Of a stretch of 64,000 nucleotides of DNA, positions 33,360-41,753 are shown in pieces; position 1 is the stretch's first letter, and the number at the start of each line of letters is the position of its first letter. Origin of the DNA: an uncultured bacterium. GTDB taxonomy: Bacteria; Cyanobacteriota; Vampirovibrionia; Gastranaerophilales; Gastranaerophilaceae. The DNA lies in the NCBI GenBank assembly GCA_947428835.1, contig CANENE010000007.1, positions 1-64,000 on the forward strand, in the 5' to 3' direction. A program made the position numbers and the translations under genes. Under the pieces are notes generated by a model. That model was not told the origin of the DNA, searched no databases, and saw only the letters and a program-made list of their open reading frames with translations.

Positions 33360-36320
33360 ATGGAAAATGAATTTAACGCGCGCAATGCGCTTAGGTCCAA
33401 TTGCGCAAAAATGGGGTTTTCTCTTATAGAGATATTAATTAGTTTGATTATAATTTCTCTTCTTGTTGCAGCATTCACACCGATTATCACAAAGAAATTG
33501 AAAGCATCAGATATTTCAATAGGCTCATTTGGTAATGGCGGAAATGTCAATATGACATTAGAAAGACAGGTGACAAAAGAAGACTGCGACAAATATGATG
33601 CTCTATTTATCCCGGCCAGCTTTAATGGAGGACAAAGAAATTTATGTGTTACTAAGTACAATATGGGAGATAATGACCTTCCTTTAGCAGACAGTGTAAA
33701 GAAACTTTCAGCCGGAAACACATGTTCCGATAAAGATATGGGTAATTGTTGCTGGCAAGGTAAAACTGCAGGAACTTGCGGCAGCAGCGGAAATGGAGAT
33801 GGAGATTATTCGGGATGTAATAGAACCGTATGTCAATTCCAAGCGGCAAACGCTTCTTGTGCGTCTTTTGCTCCAAACAACGAAAACGAAGGAAAATGGA
33901 GATTACCCAACAAAGAAGAGCTCAACAACTGGGGAAGTAACCTGATATCCATAAACAACAACAAAGGAAAAGAAGGTTTGCAGCTATGTGATTATACAGA
34001 TGCAACATCAGGGCTTGTGCAATGTACAAGCGGGATGGGTCTTTGCAAAGGATCTTTAACGCAAGATTGCGGACCGCACAATTTCTGGTCGGGCACGCAA
34101 TCGGGAGATGACACACAATATTATACGCCTCGCATAAAACAAGGAAAGTTTGAAGCAATGAATTTAGCTTACAGTGCTGCAGGTAGTGCAAGGTGCGTAC
34201 TTGACAGTATGACAGTAGATATATCGGAACTTCCCAATGGAAATGGAATTAAAGATCCGACAGTAAATCCTTTTTATGGGGAACCCAAAGACCAGGCAGA
34301 CTGCGACAAGATTGTTGCAATATTTATTGACAAAAAAATGTCAGGGGCAAATCGTAATATTTGTGTAAGTAAATATAATGCAGGAGACGCAGGGCCTGAC
34401 GGATTTGGACCTCCAATACCACAAAATTTTACGCAATATATTATAAGCATCGGACAAACTTGTCCATATCCGGGGTATTGCTGTTGGAAAGGAAAAACTG
34501 CAGGCACTTGCGGTTTGGATGGCAATGCGGGAGCAAATTACAGCGGCTGTAACAGGACAGTATGCCAATGGAAAGCTGCCAATTCCGCCTGCAGAGAATA
34601 CAATGCTTTTGGAGCAACGGCAGTTGGTGCCTGGAGGCTTCCAACTCAGGCAGAATTCAGTGTTTGGGCACAATATATGGATAAAATTAACAATAATCAA
34701 GGAACGAACGGTCTGCAGTTATGCTTTGAAAGCACAGGCAAAGGAGCGGTAAGATGCACTTACACAACAGGCTGCCCGGGATCAACCAACAGTTATTGCT
34801 TCCCGCACACTTTGCACTCAAGCACATATGGGGCCAGATTAAGAAATGATGCCCTAACAACAGAAGACAGTGGAGATTACACAGCAAGCGTCAGATGCGT
34901 ATATGACGGTATAACTAAAGCAAATAACTATGAAGAAGATTTAAGCGACTATGATGATAGCAACGCTCCAAAGGATGAACCCAAATCACAAGCGGATTGC
35001 GATAAATTAACTGCAATTTTCGTTCACAAAAAGTATATAGGAGGAATGAGAAACCTATGTGTAAGCAAATACAATGTAGGAGATAGCGGTCCAAGCGGCT
35101 CGGGTCCTGCAATTCCTTCGACATATGCAAGCTACACAATGAATGTCGGGCAAACTTGCCCATACCCGGGTTATTGTTGCTGGAAAGGCAAAACTGCAGG
35201 CACTTGCGGTATTACAGGAAATGCCGGGGCAAATTACAGCGGCTGTAACAGGACAGTATGCCAATGGAATGTAGCAAATGAAAGCTGTCTAACCTGGACT
35301 GCAGGAGGAAAAACCTCTGTTGGAGCCTGGAGACTTCCGACACAAGCAGAACTTACAACTATGACAAATTATATGAATATTGTAAATAATGATAGAGGAA
35401 AAGATGGTCTGCAACTATGTTTTGAAGGCGCAAACAATGGCTCCGTGCAGTGTACATATACAGAAAAATGTTTAGGCGCATCTAGAGCATATTGTTTTCC
35501 TCACACTTTGCATTCAAGCACATATGGAGTCAGATTAAGAAATGACGCTATGGTAACAGAAGCTGATAATTACACTGCAAGTGCAAGATGTGTTTACGAT
35601 GGAACTGTTCGAAAAGTTGAAGAAGTAACCGACTACGATGAAACAGGTGCTGCCCCTGATGAGCCAAAATCACAAGCAGATTGTGATAAATTGACTGCTA
35701 TATTTATTCACAAAAAATATTCAGGCTCCTCAAGAAATATTTGCGTAAGCAAATACAATGTAGGAGACAGTGGTCCAAGCGGCTCCGGCCCTGCAATTCC
35801 AACAGAATACAAACAATACTTGGTAAGCACCAGAACAGGCTGTAGTAAATCAGGATATTGTTGTTGGAAAGGAATTACATCAGGAACCTGCGGAATAGTC
35901 GGAAATATGGGAAGCGATTATAACGGCTGCGGAAGAGTAGTCTGTCAGTGGAACATCGCAGATGCTGCATGCCGCGCCTATACCGCAAACGGAAAAACAC
36001 AAGCAGGTTACTGGAGGCTTCCAAATAGTTTTGAACTTACCACTTGGGCCAATCATATTGATATTTTAAGCAAAAATCGAGGGAAAGACGGTCTTCAATT
36101 ATGCGTAGAAAATGGCACGGCAGCAGGTCATGTCCAATGTACATATAACCAAAATTGCAGCGGTGCAGGTGGTGCATACTGTTTCCCTCATACTTTGTGG
36201 TCTTCAACATCGACCGGAAGCAATGTATATTTCAGACTCAGAAATACAGATTCGGAAAGTCTTGCAAATACCTATACAGCAAGTGCAAGATGTGTTTATG
36301 ACGGGTCAAAAGCAAACTAG
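33360..36320 (+). CDS. Cys-rich four-repeat protein with prepilin N-terminus
   Basis: A 986-aa protein. Residues 1-19 are a prepilin leader ending in G19; mature F20 and E24 match the PilD/PilE cleavage-methylation rule, and GFSLIEILISLIIISLLVAA forms the pilin helix. Four repeats of about 230 aa follow, starting near bases 33579, 34287, 34984 and 35668. Each has QADCDK, RN-[IL]-CVSKYN, CCWKGKTAGTCG, CNRTVCQW, W-R-L-P, GLQLC and TASARCVYDG, and at least ten cysteines. The WRLP..E..W signature recalls DUF1566/FISUMP modules of surface proteins. It is probably an exported pseudopilin-anchored adhesin or filament protein. The neighbouring XRE gene is divergent. Confidence 0.8.
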   Translation: MENEFNARNALRSNCAKMGFSLIEILISLIIISLLVAAFTPIITKKLKASDISIGSFGNGGNVNMTLERQVTKEDCDKYDALFIPASFNGGQRNLCVTKYNMGDNDLPLADSVKKLSAGNTCSDKDMGNCCWQGKTAGTCGSSGNGDGDYSGCNRTVCQFQAANASCASFAPNNENEGKWRLPNKEELNNWGSNLISINNNKGKEGLQLCDYTDATSGLVQCTSGMGLCKGSLTQDCGPHNFWSGTQSGDDTQYYTPRIKQGKFEAMNLAYSAAGSARCVLDSMTVDISELPNGNGIKDPTVNPFYGEPKDQADCDKIVAIFIDKKMSGANRNICVSKYNAGDAGPDGFGPPIPQNFTQYIISIGQTCPYPGYCCWKGKTAGTCGLDGNAGANYSGCNRTVCQWKAANSACREYNAFGATAVGAWRLPTQAEFSVWAQYMDKINNNQGTNGLQLCFESTGKGAVRCTYTTGCPGSTNSYCFPHTLHSSTYGARLRNDALTTEDSGDYTASVRCVYDGITKANNYEEDLSDYDDSNAPKDEPKSQADCDKLTAIFVHKKYIGGMRNLCVSKYNVGDSGPSGSGPAIPSTYASYTMNVGQTCPYPGYCCWKGKTAGTCGITGNAGANYSGCNRTVCQWNVANESCLTWTAGGKTSVGAWRLPTQAELTTMTNYMNIVNNDRGKDGLQLCFEGANNGSVQCTYTEKCLGASRAYCFPHTLHSSTYGVRLRNDAMVTEADNYTASARCVYDGTVRKVEEVTDYDETGAAPDEPKSQADCDKLTAIFIHKKYSGSSRNICVSKYNVGDSGPSGSGPAIPTEYKQYLVSTRTGCSKSGYCCWKGITSGTCGIVGNMGSDYNGCGRVVCQWNIADAACRAYTANGKTQAGYWRLPNSFELTTWANHIDILSKNRGKDGLQLCVENGTAAGHVQCTYNQNCSGAGGAYCFPHTLWSSTSTGSNVYFRLRNTDSESLANTYTASARCVYDGSKAN
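34287..36312 (+). repeat. Tandem coding repeats of about 690 bp
   Basis: Units 2, 3 and 4 of the pseudopilin-like gene start near 34287, 34984 and 35668. The DNA is strongly similar between units 2 and 3 (for example the CTGCAGGCACTTGCGGT stretch near 34498 and 35195). Unit 1 (from about 33579) is more diverged. Confidence 0.8.
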
Positions 36321-36344
36321 TTAAACTTTATTTTTGTGTTTAAT

Positions 36345-36378
36345 GAGGCTTAGTAGTTTTACAAGCCTCTTTTTTTTT
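36345..36378 (+). terminator. Intrinsic terminator of the pseudopilin-like gene
   Basis: Stem GAGGCTT (36345-36351) pairs with AAGCCTC (36363-36369), followed by nine Ts. Confidence 0.9.
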
Positions 36379-36391
36379 GATTCACATAACT

Positions 36392-36490
36392 CGTCACCCT
36401 GAACTCGTTTCAGGGTCTGACCAGGTCTGTAGTATTGCAACTGTTTCTACATTCCAACACCTCAGATGCTGAAACAAGTTCAGCATGACA
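36392..36490. repeat. Imperfect palindromic intergenic repeat
   Basis: Left arm CGTCACCCTGAACTCGTTTC begins at 36392 and right arm GAAACAAGTTCAGCATGACA ends at 36490; they are near reverse complements around a 46-base centre. This arm type (gtcaNcctgaactNgtttcag) is widespread as a dispersed repeat in unrelated bacteria. No ORF lies inside. Confidence 0.7.
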
Positions 36491-36544
36491 TTTGCGTGAA
36501 ATTTATTTTAATATGCCACTGCAACGACAGTTGTTCTCTACCAA

Positions 36545-37054
36545 CTACCCAATAACAGGGGCAACAAATGTTCTTGTAGCAAGTTCTTTATCAAGTGCCA
36601 AAAGCGCTGTTTTATCATCACCGATTAATTTTAATTGAGCAAGAACACCACCAACACTTGCTTCTTCTTCAACTTGCTCTTTAAGGTACCAGTTTAGAAA
36701 TATCAATGAAGCTCTATCTTTAGTTTCTTCTGCCACATCCATCAATGCGTTAATTCTGCTTGTAACAAATTCTTCGTGCCTTAAAACATGTTCAAAAACA
36801 TCCAAAGGACATTTCCAACTATTTTCAGGTTTATCGATAGCTTCTAAGGTAACTTTCCCGCCGCGCTCTATAACATAATCAAACATTCCCATTGCATGAG
36901 CGTGCTCTTCCTGAACTTGTACATCCATCCAATTTACAAAACCCATTAAATTTAAATCAGCAAAATATGCTTTCATAGATAAATAAAGATATTCTGAAAA
37001 TAATTCTTTATTAATCTGATCCAAAAAAGCAGCCTGCATTTTTTCATTTATCAT
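36545..37054 (-). CDS. ftn: Non-haem ferritin
   Basis: This 169-aa four-helix-bundle iron-storage protein has ferroxidase ligands in NKELFSEYLYLSM (E17), VQEEHAHAMGMFDY (E50/H53 type) and the second pair around LKEQVEEEASV. This is FtnA-like; there is no haem-binding Bfr methionine context. A very strong GAGGAGG lies 6 bases before the ATG. It is a single gene divergent from pyruvate kinase. Confidence 0.94.
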   Translation of the reverse strand: MINEKMQAAFLDQINKELFSEYLYLSMKAYFADLNLMGFVNWMDVQVQEEHAHAMGMFDYVIERGGKVTLEAIDKPENSWKCPLDVFEHVLRHEEFVTSRINALMDVAEETKDRASLIFLNWYLKEQVEEEASVGGVLAQLKLIGDDKTALLALDKELATRTFVAPVIG

Positions 37055-37125
37055 AATGTTTCCTCCTCAAAAATATTATTTTCAAAATTAATTTACCATA
37101 AATTAATCTTTTTTACATCAATCAT

Positions 37126-37133
37126 GCTAAAAT
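37126..37133 (+). promoter_or_regulatory. Extended -10 promoter of pyk
   Basis: TG-C-TAAAAT (37125-37133) gives an extended -10. The predicted leader of about 18 bases contains GAGG (37147-37150) before the ATG at 37159. Confidence 0.5.
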
Positions 37134-37158
37134 AATTTTGAACTATGAGGTTAAAATT

Positions 37159-38583
37159 ATGGAAAATATATTTTACAAAAGAACAAAAATCGTTGCAACT
37201 ATAGGTCCAAGCACAGACGCGCAAGAAAAAATTAAATCTCTTATTGAAAAAGGGTGCAATGTTTTTCGCCTGAATACTTCCCATGGCTCTATTGAAAGCC
37301 ACAAAGAAACTTTTGACAGAATAAGAAAAGTGCAAAATGAAACAAATTCATATAGCTCTATTATGATTGATCTTCAAGGCCCAAAAATCAGAGTAGGAAA
37401 TATTGAAGACACTCTTTTAAAAGAAAACGATACAGCAATTTTTGCTCACAAATCAGAAGAAAAAAATGTCATCCCTGTTGACTATGAAGGCATAAGTAAA
37501 GATGTGAAAGCCGGTTCTAAAATTCTTTTGGATGACGGTAAAATTCAAACCATCGTTGAAAAAGTCGAAAACGAAAAGGTATACACAAAAATAGCCTCAG
37601 GCGGCATTTTAAAATCAAGAAAAGGCTTGAATATCCCGGGCTCTACTGCCTCACTTGAAGCAGTTACCAAAAAAGATATTGAATACATTAAATTTGCAAT
37701 AGAAAATAATGCAGACTACATCGCTCTTTCTTTTGTAAGGAAAAAAGAAGATGTTTTGCTTGCGAAAAAATATATTAATGATTTTGGAAAGCATATTCCC
37801 GTCATTTCAAAGCTTGAAAAACCGGAAGCTATTGAAAATCTCGAAGAAATTGTTGAAGTCTCTGATGCCATAATGGTTGCAAGAGGAGATTTAGGAATCG
37901 AGGTTTCACCCGTTGAAGTGCCAATTTGTCAGAAAAAAATCATAAAAATGTGCAACAAATATAAAAAACCTGTTATTGTAGCAACACAAATGCTTGAAAA
38001 CATGATAAATGAACCAATTCCAACCCGGGCCGAAAGTTCTGATATTGCAAATGCAATAATAGATGGAACCGATGCTATTATGCTTTCAGGCGAAACTTCT
38101 GTCGGCAAATACGCACTTAAAGCGGTTCAAACTATGGCAGACATAGCAAATCTTACTGAAAACAGCGCTTTTTATGATTTTGAAATAGAAAATGATATAA
38201 CCCAAGACTTTGTAATCACAAGACAGGCAATTGCCTTTGGTGCAACAAGAATGGTAGATTACGTTAACGCTAAAGCAATTTTAAGCTTTTCTCATTTCGG
38301 AAATACAACAAGATTAATTTCAAAATTAAAACCAAGGGTTCCGGTTATTTTGATTTCCGATAGAGTTGAAACCTGCAGACAAATGGCACTATTATGGGGT
38401 GTTTACACATATCATAAAAATTGGGACAATGTTTTGGATTCCGATGTTTTATTAAACATAGATGACTTTTTGATTAATGAAATAGGTTTTAAGCCTGATG
38501 ATTATGTTATTATAACAGGTTCCGCACCAAAATTAATTTCCGGAAAAACCAATTTCATAAGAGTACACAGAATTGGCGCCTAA
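37159..38583 (+). CDS. pyk: Pyruvate kinase
   Basis: This 474-aa glycolytic enzyme converts PEP and ADP to pyruvate and ATP. Motifs are TKIVATIGPST at the N terminus, the catalytic lysine and metal-site region VISKLEKPEAIENL, VARGDLGIEV, and MLSGETSVGKYALKAVQTM. A C-terminal allosteric domain is present, but the extra PEP-utilising domain of Bacillus-type enzymes is absent. The ATG at 37159 with GAGG 8 bases upstream is used; a TTG seven codons earlier lies on the probable transcription start. Confidence 0.96.
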   Translation: MENIFYKRTKIVATIGPSTDAQEKIKSLIEKGCNVFRLNTSHGSIESHKETFDRIRKVQNETNSYSSIMIDLQGPKIRVGNIEDTLLKENDTAIFAHKSEEKNVIPVDYEGISKDVKAGSKILLDDGKIQTIVEKVENEKVYTKIASGGILKSRKGLNIPGSTASLEAVTKKDIEYIKFAIENNADYIALSFVRKKEDVLLAKKYINDFGKHIPVISKLEKPEAIENLEEIVEVSDAIMVARGDLGIEVSPVEVPICQKKIIKMCNKYKKPVIVATQMLENMINEPIPTRAESSDIANAIIDGTDAIMLSGETSVGKYALKAVQTMADIANLTENSAFYDFEIENDITQDFVITRQAIAFGATRMVDYVNAKAILSFSHFGNTTRLISKLKPRVPVILISDRVETCRQMALLWGVYTYHKNWDNVLDSDVLLNIDDFLINEIGFKPDDYVIITGSAPKLISGKTNFIRVHRIGA

Positions 38584-38594
38584 AGCTAAAAAGC

Positions 38595-40049
38595 CTATTC
38601 TTTTATAACTTCCAGCTTATCGTAATCAAAAAGATAAGGCATATGCTCTTGTTTTATAATTTCACCGGGAAGCAAAATTGAAATCCCCGGAGGACAAAGC
38701 GCAATTACTTCTGATGAAATTCTTCCTATGGCTTCTTCTTTTTTGACAAGCTCTTTTGGGGCAAAATAAGCTTCTTTAAGATTCATTACAATATCCGGGT
38801 CCACTAAAGGCATAATTTTATTATTTTTAGATTTATAGATATACTGATTTTCTTCAATTTTCTTTGAAATTTCTTTCAATGAGTTTATTAAATGCTCAAA
38901 TTCATCTTTTGCATTTCCGATATTTGATAAAATCAAAAGCCCCTCATCTGATGCTGATTCTATTTCTATATTATAGTCATATTCAAGAATATGCTCCAGC
39001 TCAAGCCCTGTTAAACCCTTCATTTTGATAAATATTTTCGTAATATCAATAGTGCAATCAATATCGCCATCCAGGACAGAAAGGTTTTTAATATTTTTTG
39101 CTTCTTTTCTAAAATACAAAGCATTTTCAATTGCACTATTAAGCTTCTTTGCACCATCAGAACTGTTTAAATAGCTTCTTTGGGCGTCTAAACTTGTTAA
39201 AAGCAATAAAGAAGGGCTGGTGGTATGAAAAAGCTTGAGCGCATGAGTGATTTTTTCTTCATCAAATCTTGAATTTTTAGCTAAATGAAGCATAGAAGCC
39301 TGTGTCATAGCGCCTCCTGTTTTATGAAGCGAGTGGACAACAGCATCTGCGCCATATTCTAAAGCTGATTTTGGAAGTTTGGAATTAAATTTCCAAAGTG
39401 AACCGTGAGCTTCATCAACAATTAAAGAAGCCTTATACTTTTTGCATATTTCAGATATTTTTTTAATATCGGAGACAACACCTTCATAAGTAGGGTTTGT
39501 TATCCAAACAAGCTTTATGTTTCTGTTTGTTTTAAGTTTGTGTTCAATATCATCAGGGTCAATATTGCCAAAAATTGCCCAGTCATTGAGTTTTTTGGGA
39601 ATTACCCAATTAACCTTGGCACCTGTCATAATAAGCCCTGTTAAAACTGACCTGTGGCAGTTTCTTCCAATTAAAATTTCTTCATTTGGATTTGTAACAC
39701 CAAATGCAAGAGCAAGATTTGCCGTAGTGGAACCTGTTGTTATAAAATATGTTCTTTTGGCTCCATATACATTTGCTGCAATTTCCTGTGCCTCTTTAAT
39801 GGCACCGGTAGATGGGTGCAAGGTTCCAAGATTATCAAATTCATCTGTTGTATCAAGTTTTAAAACATCGGCACCAATCAAGTTTTTAAACCTCGGATGA
39901 ACACCTTCACCTCTATTGTGCCCCGGAATATGAAAGCCCGTCATAGGAGAATTTTTATAATTTTCCATAGCCTCAAGTAAAGGCTCTTTAGCCTTAGGCA
40001 CAGCGCTTTTGGGTTTTTTTGATTTAAATTTAAAAAGATTAAATATCAT
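38595..40049 (-). CDS. Orn/Lys/Arg decarboxylase family PLP enzyme
   Basis: This 484-aa fold-type I PLP enzyme is of the short Bacillus-type group (like SpeA or YaaO). Motifs are GFHIPGHNRGEG, TTGSTTANLA, IVDEAHGSLW (PLP Asp) and the Schiff-base lysine in VHSLHKTGGAMTQ. The C-terminal decarboxylase domain ends in LCPPGISILLPGE. The substrate (Arg or Lys) cannot be decided from the sequence. It is likely in polyamine synthesis or acid response. It converges with pyk, and the gap between the two stops is 11 bases. Confidence 0.9.
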   Translation of the reverse strand: MIFNLFKFKSKKPKSAVPKAKEPLLEAMENYKNSPMTGFHIPGHNRGEGVHPRFKNLIGADVLKLDTTDEFDNLGTLHPSTGAIKEAQEIAANVYGAKRTYFITTGSTTANLALAFGVTNPNEEILIGRNCHRSVLTGLIMTGAKVNWVIPKKLNDWAIFGNIDPDDIEHKLKTNRNIKLVWITNPTYEGVVSDIKKISEICKKYKASLIVDEAHGSLWKFNSKLPKSALEYGADAVVHSLHKTGGAMTQASMLHLAKNSRFDEEKITHALKLFHTTSPSLLLLTSLDAQRSYLNSSDGAKKLNSAIENALYFRKEAKNIKNLSVLDGDIDCTIDITKIFIKMKGLTGLELEHILEYDYNIEIESASDEGLLILSNIGNAKDEFEHLINSLKEISKKIEENQYIYKSKNNKIMPLVDPDIVMNLKEAYFAPKELVKKEEAIGRISSEVIALCPPGISILLPGEIIKQEHMPYLFDYDKLEVIKE

Positions 40050-40073
40050 AAAAGATATTATTACATAAAAATT

Positions 40074-40748
40074 TTATAATAAGCATAAAAATTTATGAGT
40101 TTGGGGAATTAGCCTTACTTTTTTATAACAAATATAAAATTTATTATAAATATCCATTAAATCAATATCAGTATCCATTGGCATTTTTGGCTGCAAAATA
40201 ATTTCAACATTGTATCTTTTTGCAATTTTTATTATTTCTTGTATTTCAAAATCTTCTATATTTTTATCAAAAACAACTTTAATAAAAGCTTTCTTTTTGG
40301 CAATTTTCAAAAATTGCAAATTCTTTTCAAACAGGTTAATTTGACCCGTTGCGGATTCTATTTTGATATCCATTGCAACTATATCAATGTATTTTATAAG
40401 CCTTTTAAGCTCGTCAGACAGGGTTCCGTTTGTTTCTAAGTAGATTTTTTTATTAAGCTTCTTTCTATATTTTTTTAAAAAACTATAAAGAAAATCGCTA
40501 TCTAAAAGAGGTTCTCCACCTGTAAGGCTGATTGTTGCTGCGTTTTCATTTTTTAAAATATCAAAAAGCCCATCTTGTGTATATTCTTTTGCGTCATTTT
40601 GAAAATCAGTATCACAGTATTTGCAATTTAAATTGCACTTGGTAAATCGGACAAATGTATGCAAAAGCCCCGCTTCAATGCCTTCCCCTTGAATTGAAGT
40701 AAAAATTTCTTTGATTTTTACACTGCTTTTATTAAATTGCTTTTGCAT
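40074..40748 (-). CDS. queE: 7-carboxy-7-deazaguanine synthase (radical SAM)
   Basis: This 224-aa protein has IFTSIQGEGIEAG at the N terminus, the 4Fe-4S cluster CNLNCKYCDTDF (C-x3-C-x2-C) and TGGEPLLD for SAM binding. QueE makes CDG, the precursor of queuosine and other 7-deazapurines. No queC, queD or queF lies in the window. Its start overlaps the end of the DnaJ-like gene by 17 bases. Confidence 0.92.
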   Translation of the reverse strand: MQKQFNKSSVKIKEIFTSIQGEGIEAGLLHTFVRFTKCNLNCKYCDTDFQNDAKEYTQDGLFDILKNENAATISLTGGEPLLDSDFLYSFLKKYRKKLNKKIYLETNGTLSDELKRLIKYIDIVAMDIKIESATGQINLFEKNLQFLKIAKKKAFIKVVFDKNIEDFEIQEIIKIAKRYNVEIILQPKMPMDTDIDLMDIYNKFYICYKKVRLIPQTHKFLCLL

Positions 40749-41643
40749 TTTTCTTGTTTAAATTAATCTCTTTCAGCTTTTCATATAAGCGATATTCTTC
40801 ATCTGTTATGCTTGATGGGATTTGAATTGTAACAGTTACAATTTCATCTCCTTTTTTGCCTGTTTTTTTATCAACTAATCCAGCTTCAACCAGTTTAAAG
40901 CTTTGGCTTGATTTTGTCAAAGGGGGGATTTTTATTGTTTCAAATCCATATAAGGTGCTAACTTTAACATCACCACCTAAAACCGCAGTATATGGGCTTA
41001 TGCTCAGATTAAAATAAACAATTCCATCTTTGATTTGAAATTTGGAATTTTCTTTAATATTAATTTCAACATACAAATTTCCGTTTTGCCCGCCATTAAG
41101 GCCGCTATTACCTTCATTTTTTATTCTTAATTTTGATTTATTTTTTACAAAAGCTGGAATTTTGACCGTTATTTTTCTTTTTTGGATAATTTCTCCGCTG
41201 CCATTGCAAACGGGGCATTTTGAACCATTTGCAAATATTACACCTTTGCATTTTGGACAAAGCTCGCTATGAACGATATTAATCGTTCTGTTTGTTCCTA
41301 AAATTGCTTCTTTCTCATCAATTGTTACTTCAACAAAAATATCCTTGCCTTTTTTGGGAGGATTTGAAAAATAGTCTTCTTTTGGCTTTTTGTCTTTGTT
41401 TTTATATGCTTCTTTTTTGATGTTTTGGTATTTTTTTACTCTTAAGCTATCGTATTGCCTTCTTTTATCATCATCTAATAAAATTGTTGCAGCTCTGTTT
41501 ATCTCTTTAAAAATATTTTCAGCTTCCAGGGAAGTATTAACGTCCGGATGATACATTTTTGCAAGTTTTTTAAACTGCAGCTTAATTTCATCTTTTGTTG
41601 CATCTTCTTTTATATTTAATATTTCATAATAGCTTTTTAACAT
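40732..41643 (-). CDS. DnaJ-like co-chaperone with reduced zinc region
   Basis: This 303-aa protein has a J domain at residues 1-66 with the HPD motif at 32-34, which stimulates DnaK ATPase. A Gly/Phe region is lacking. The zinc region has only two CxxC pairs (C129/C132 and C143/C146, the second in CPVCNGSG), where DnaJ has four. The C-terminal DnaJ substrate-binding domains follow (to VTIQIPSSITDEEYRLYEKL). It is therefore intermediate between DnaJ and CbpA. It is upstream of queE and divergent from metG. Confidence 0.88.
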   Translation of the reverse strand: MLKSYYEILNIKEDATKDEIKLQFKKLAKMYHPDVNTSLEAENIFKEINRAATILLDDDKRRQYDSLRVKKYQNIKKEAYKNKDKKPKEDYFSNPPKKGKDIFVEVTIDEKEAILGTNRTINIVHSELCPKCKGVIFANGSKCPVCNGSGEIIQKRKITVKIPAFVKNKSKLRIKNEGNSGLNGGQNGNLYVEINIKENSKFQIKDGIVYFNLSISPYTAVLGGDVKVSTLYGFETIKIPPLTKSSQSFKLVEAGLVDKKTGKKGDEIVTVTIQIPSSITDEEYRLYEKLKEINLNKKNAKAI

Positions 41644-41712
41644 AGATTTGCCTTTAAAATTACTTTAATAATGATTTGAAAAAAATCCAATATCTTTTAT
41701 GGCAACTTTTAT

Positions 41713-41720
41713 GCTATAAT
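41713..41720 (+). promoter_or_regulatory. Extended -10 promoter of metG
   Basis: TGC-TATAAT with TATAAT at 41715-41720. The leader of about 27 bases carries AGGGA before the ATG at 41754. Confidence 0.6.
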
Positions 41721-41753
41721 CCGATTAAAAGTTTATAAATAGGGAATTTGCGA

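Noticed and set aside
33652-35264. Several minus-strand Cys/Leu-rich ORFs
   Set aside because: Antisense frames over the tandem repeats of the pseudopilin-like gene; they recur because the repeat recurs.
34287-36312. CRISPR array or phase-variable microsatellite
   Set aside because: The repeats are about 690 bp, in frame and coding; there are no short repeats with spacers.
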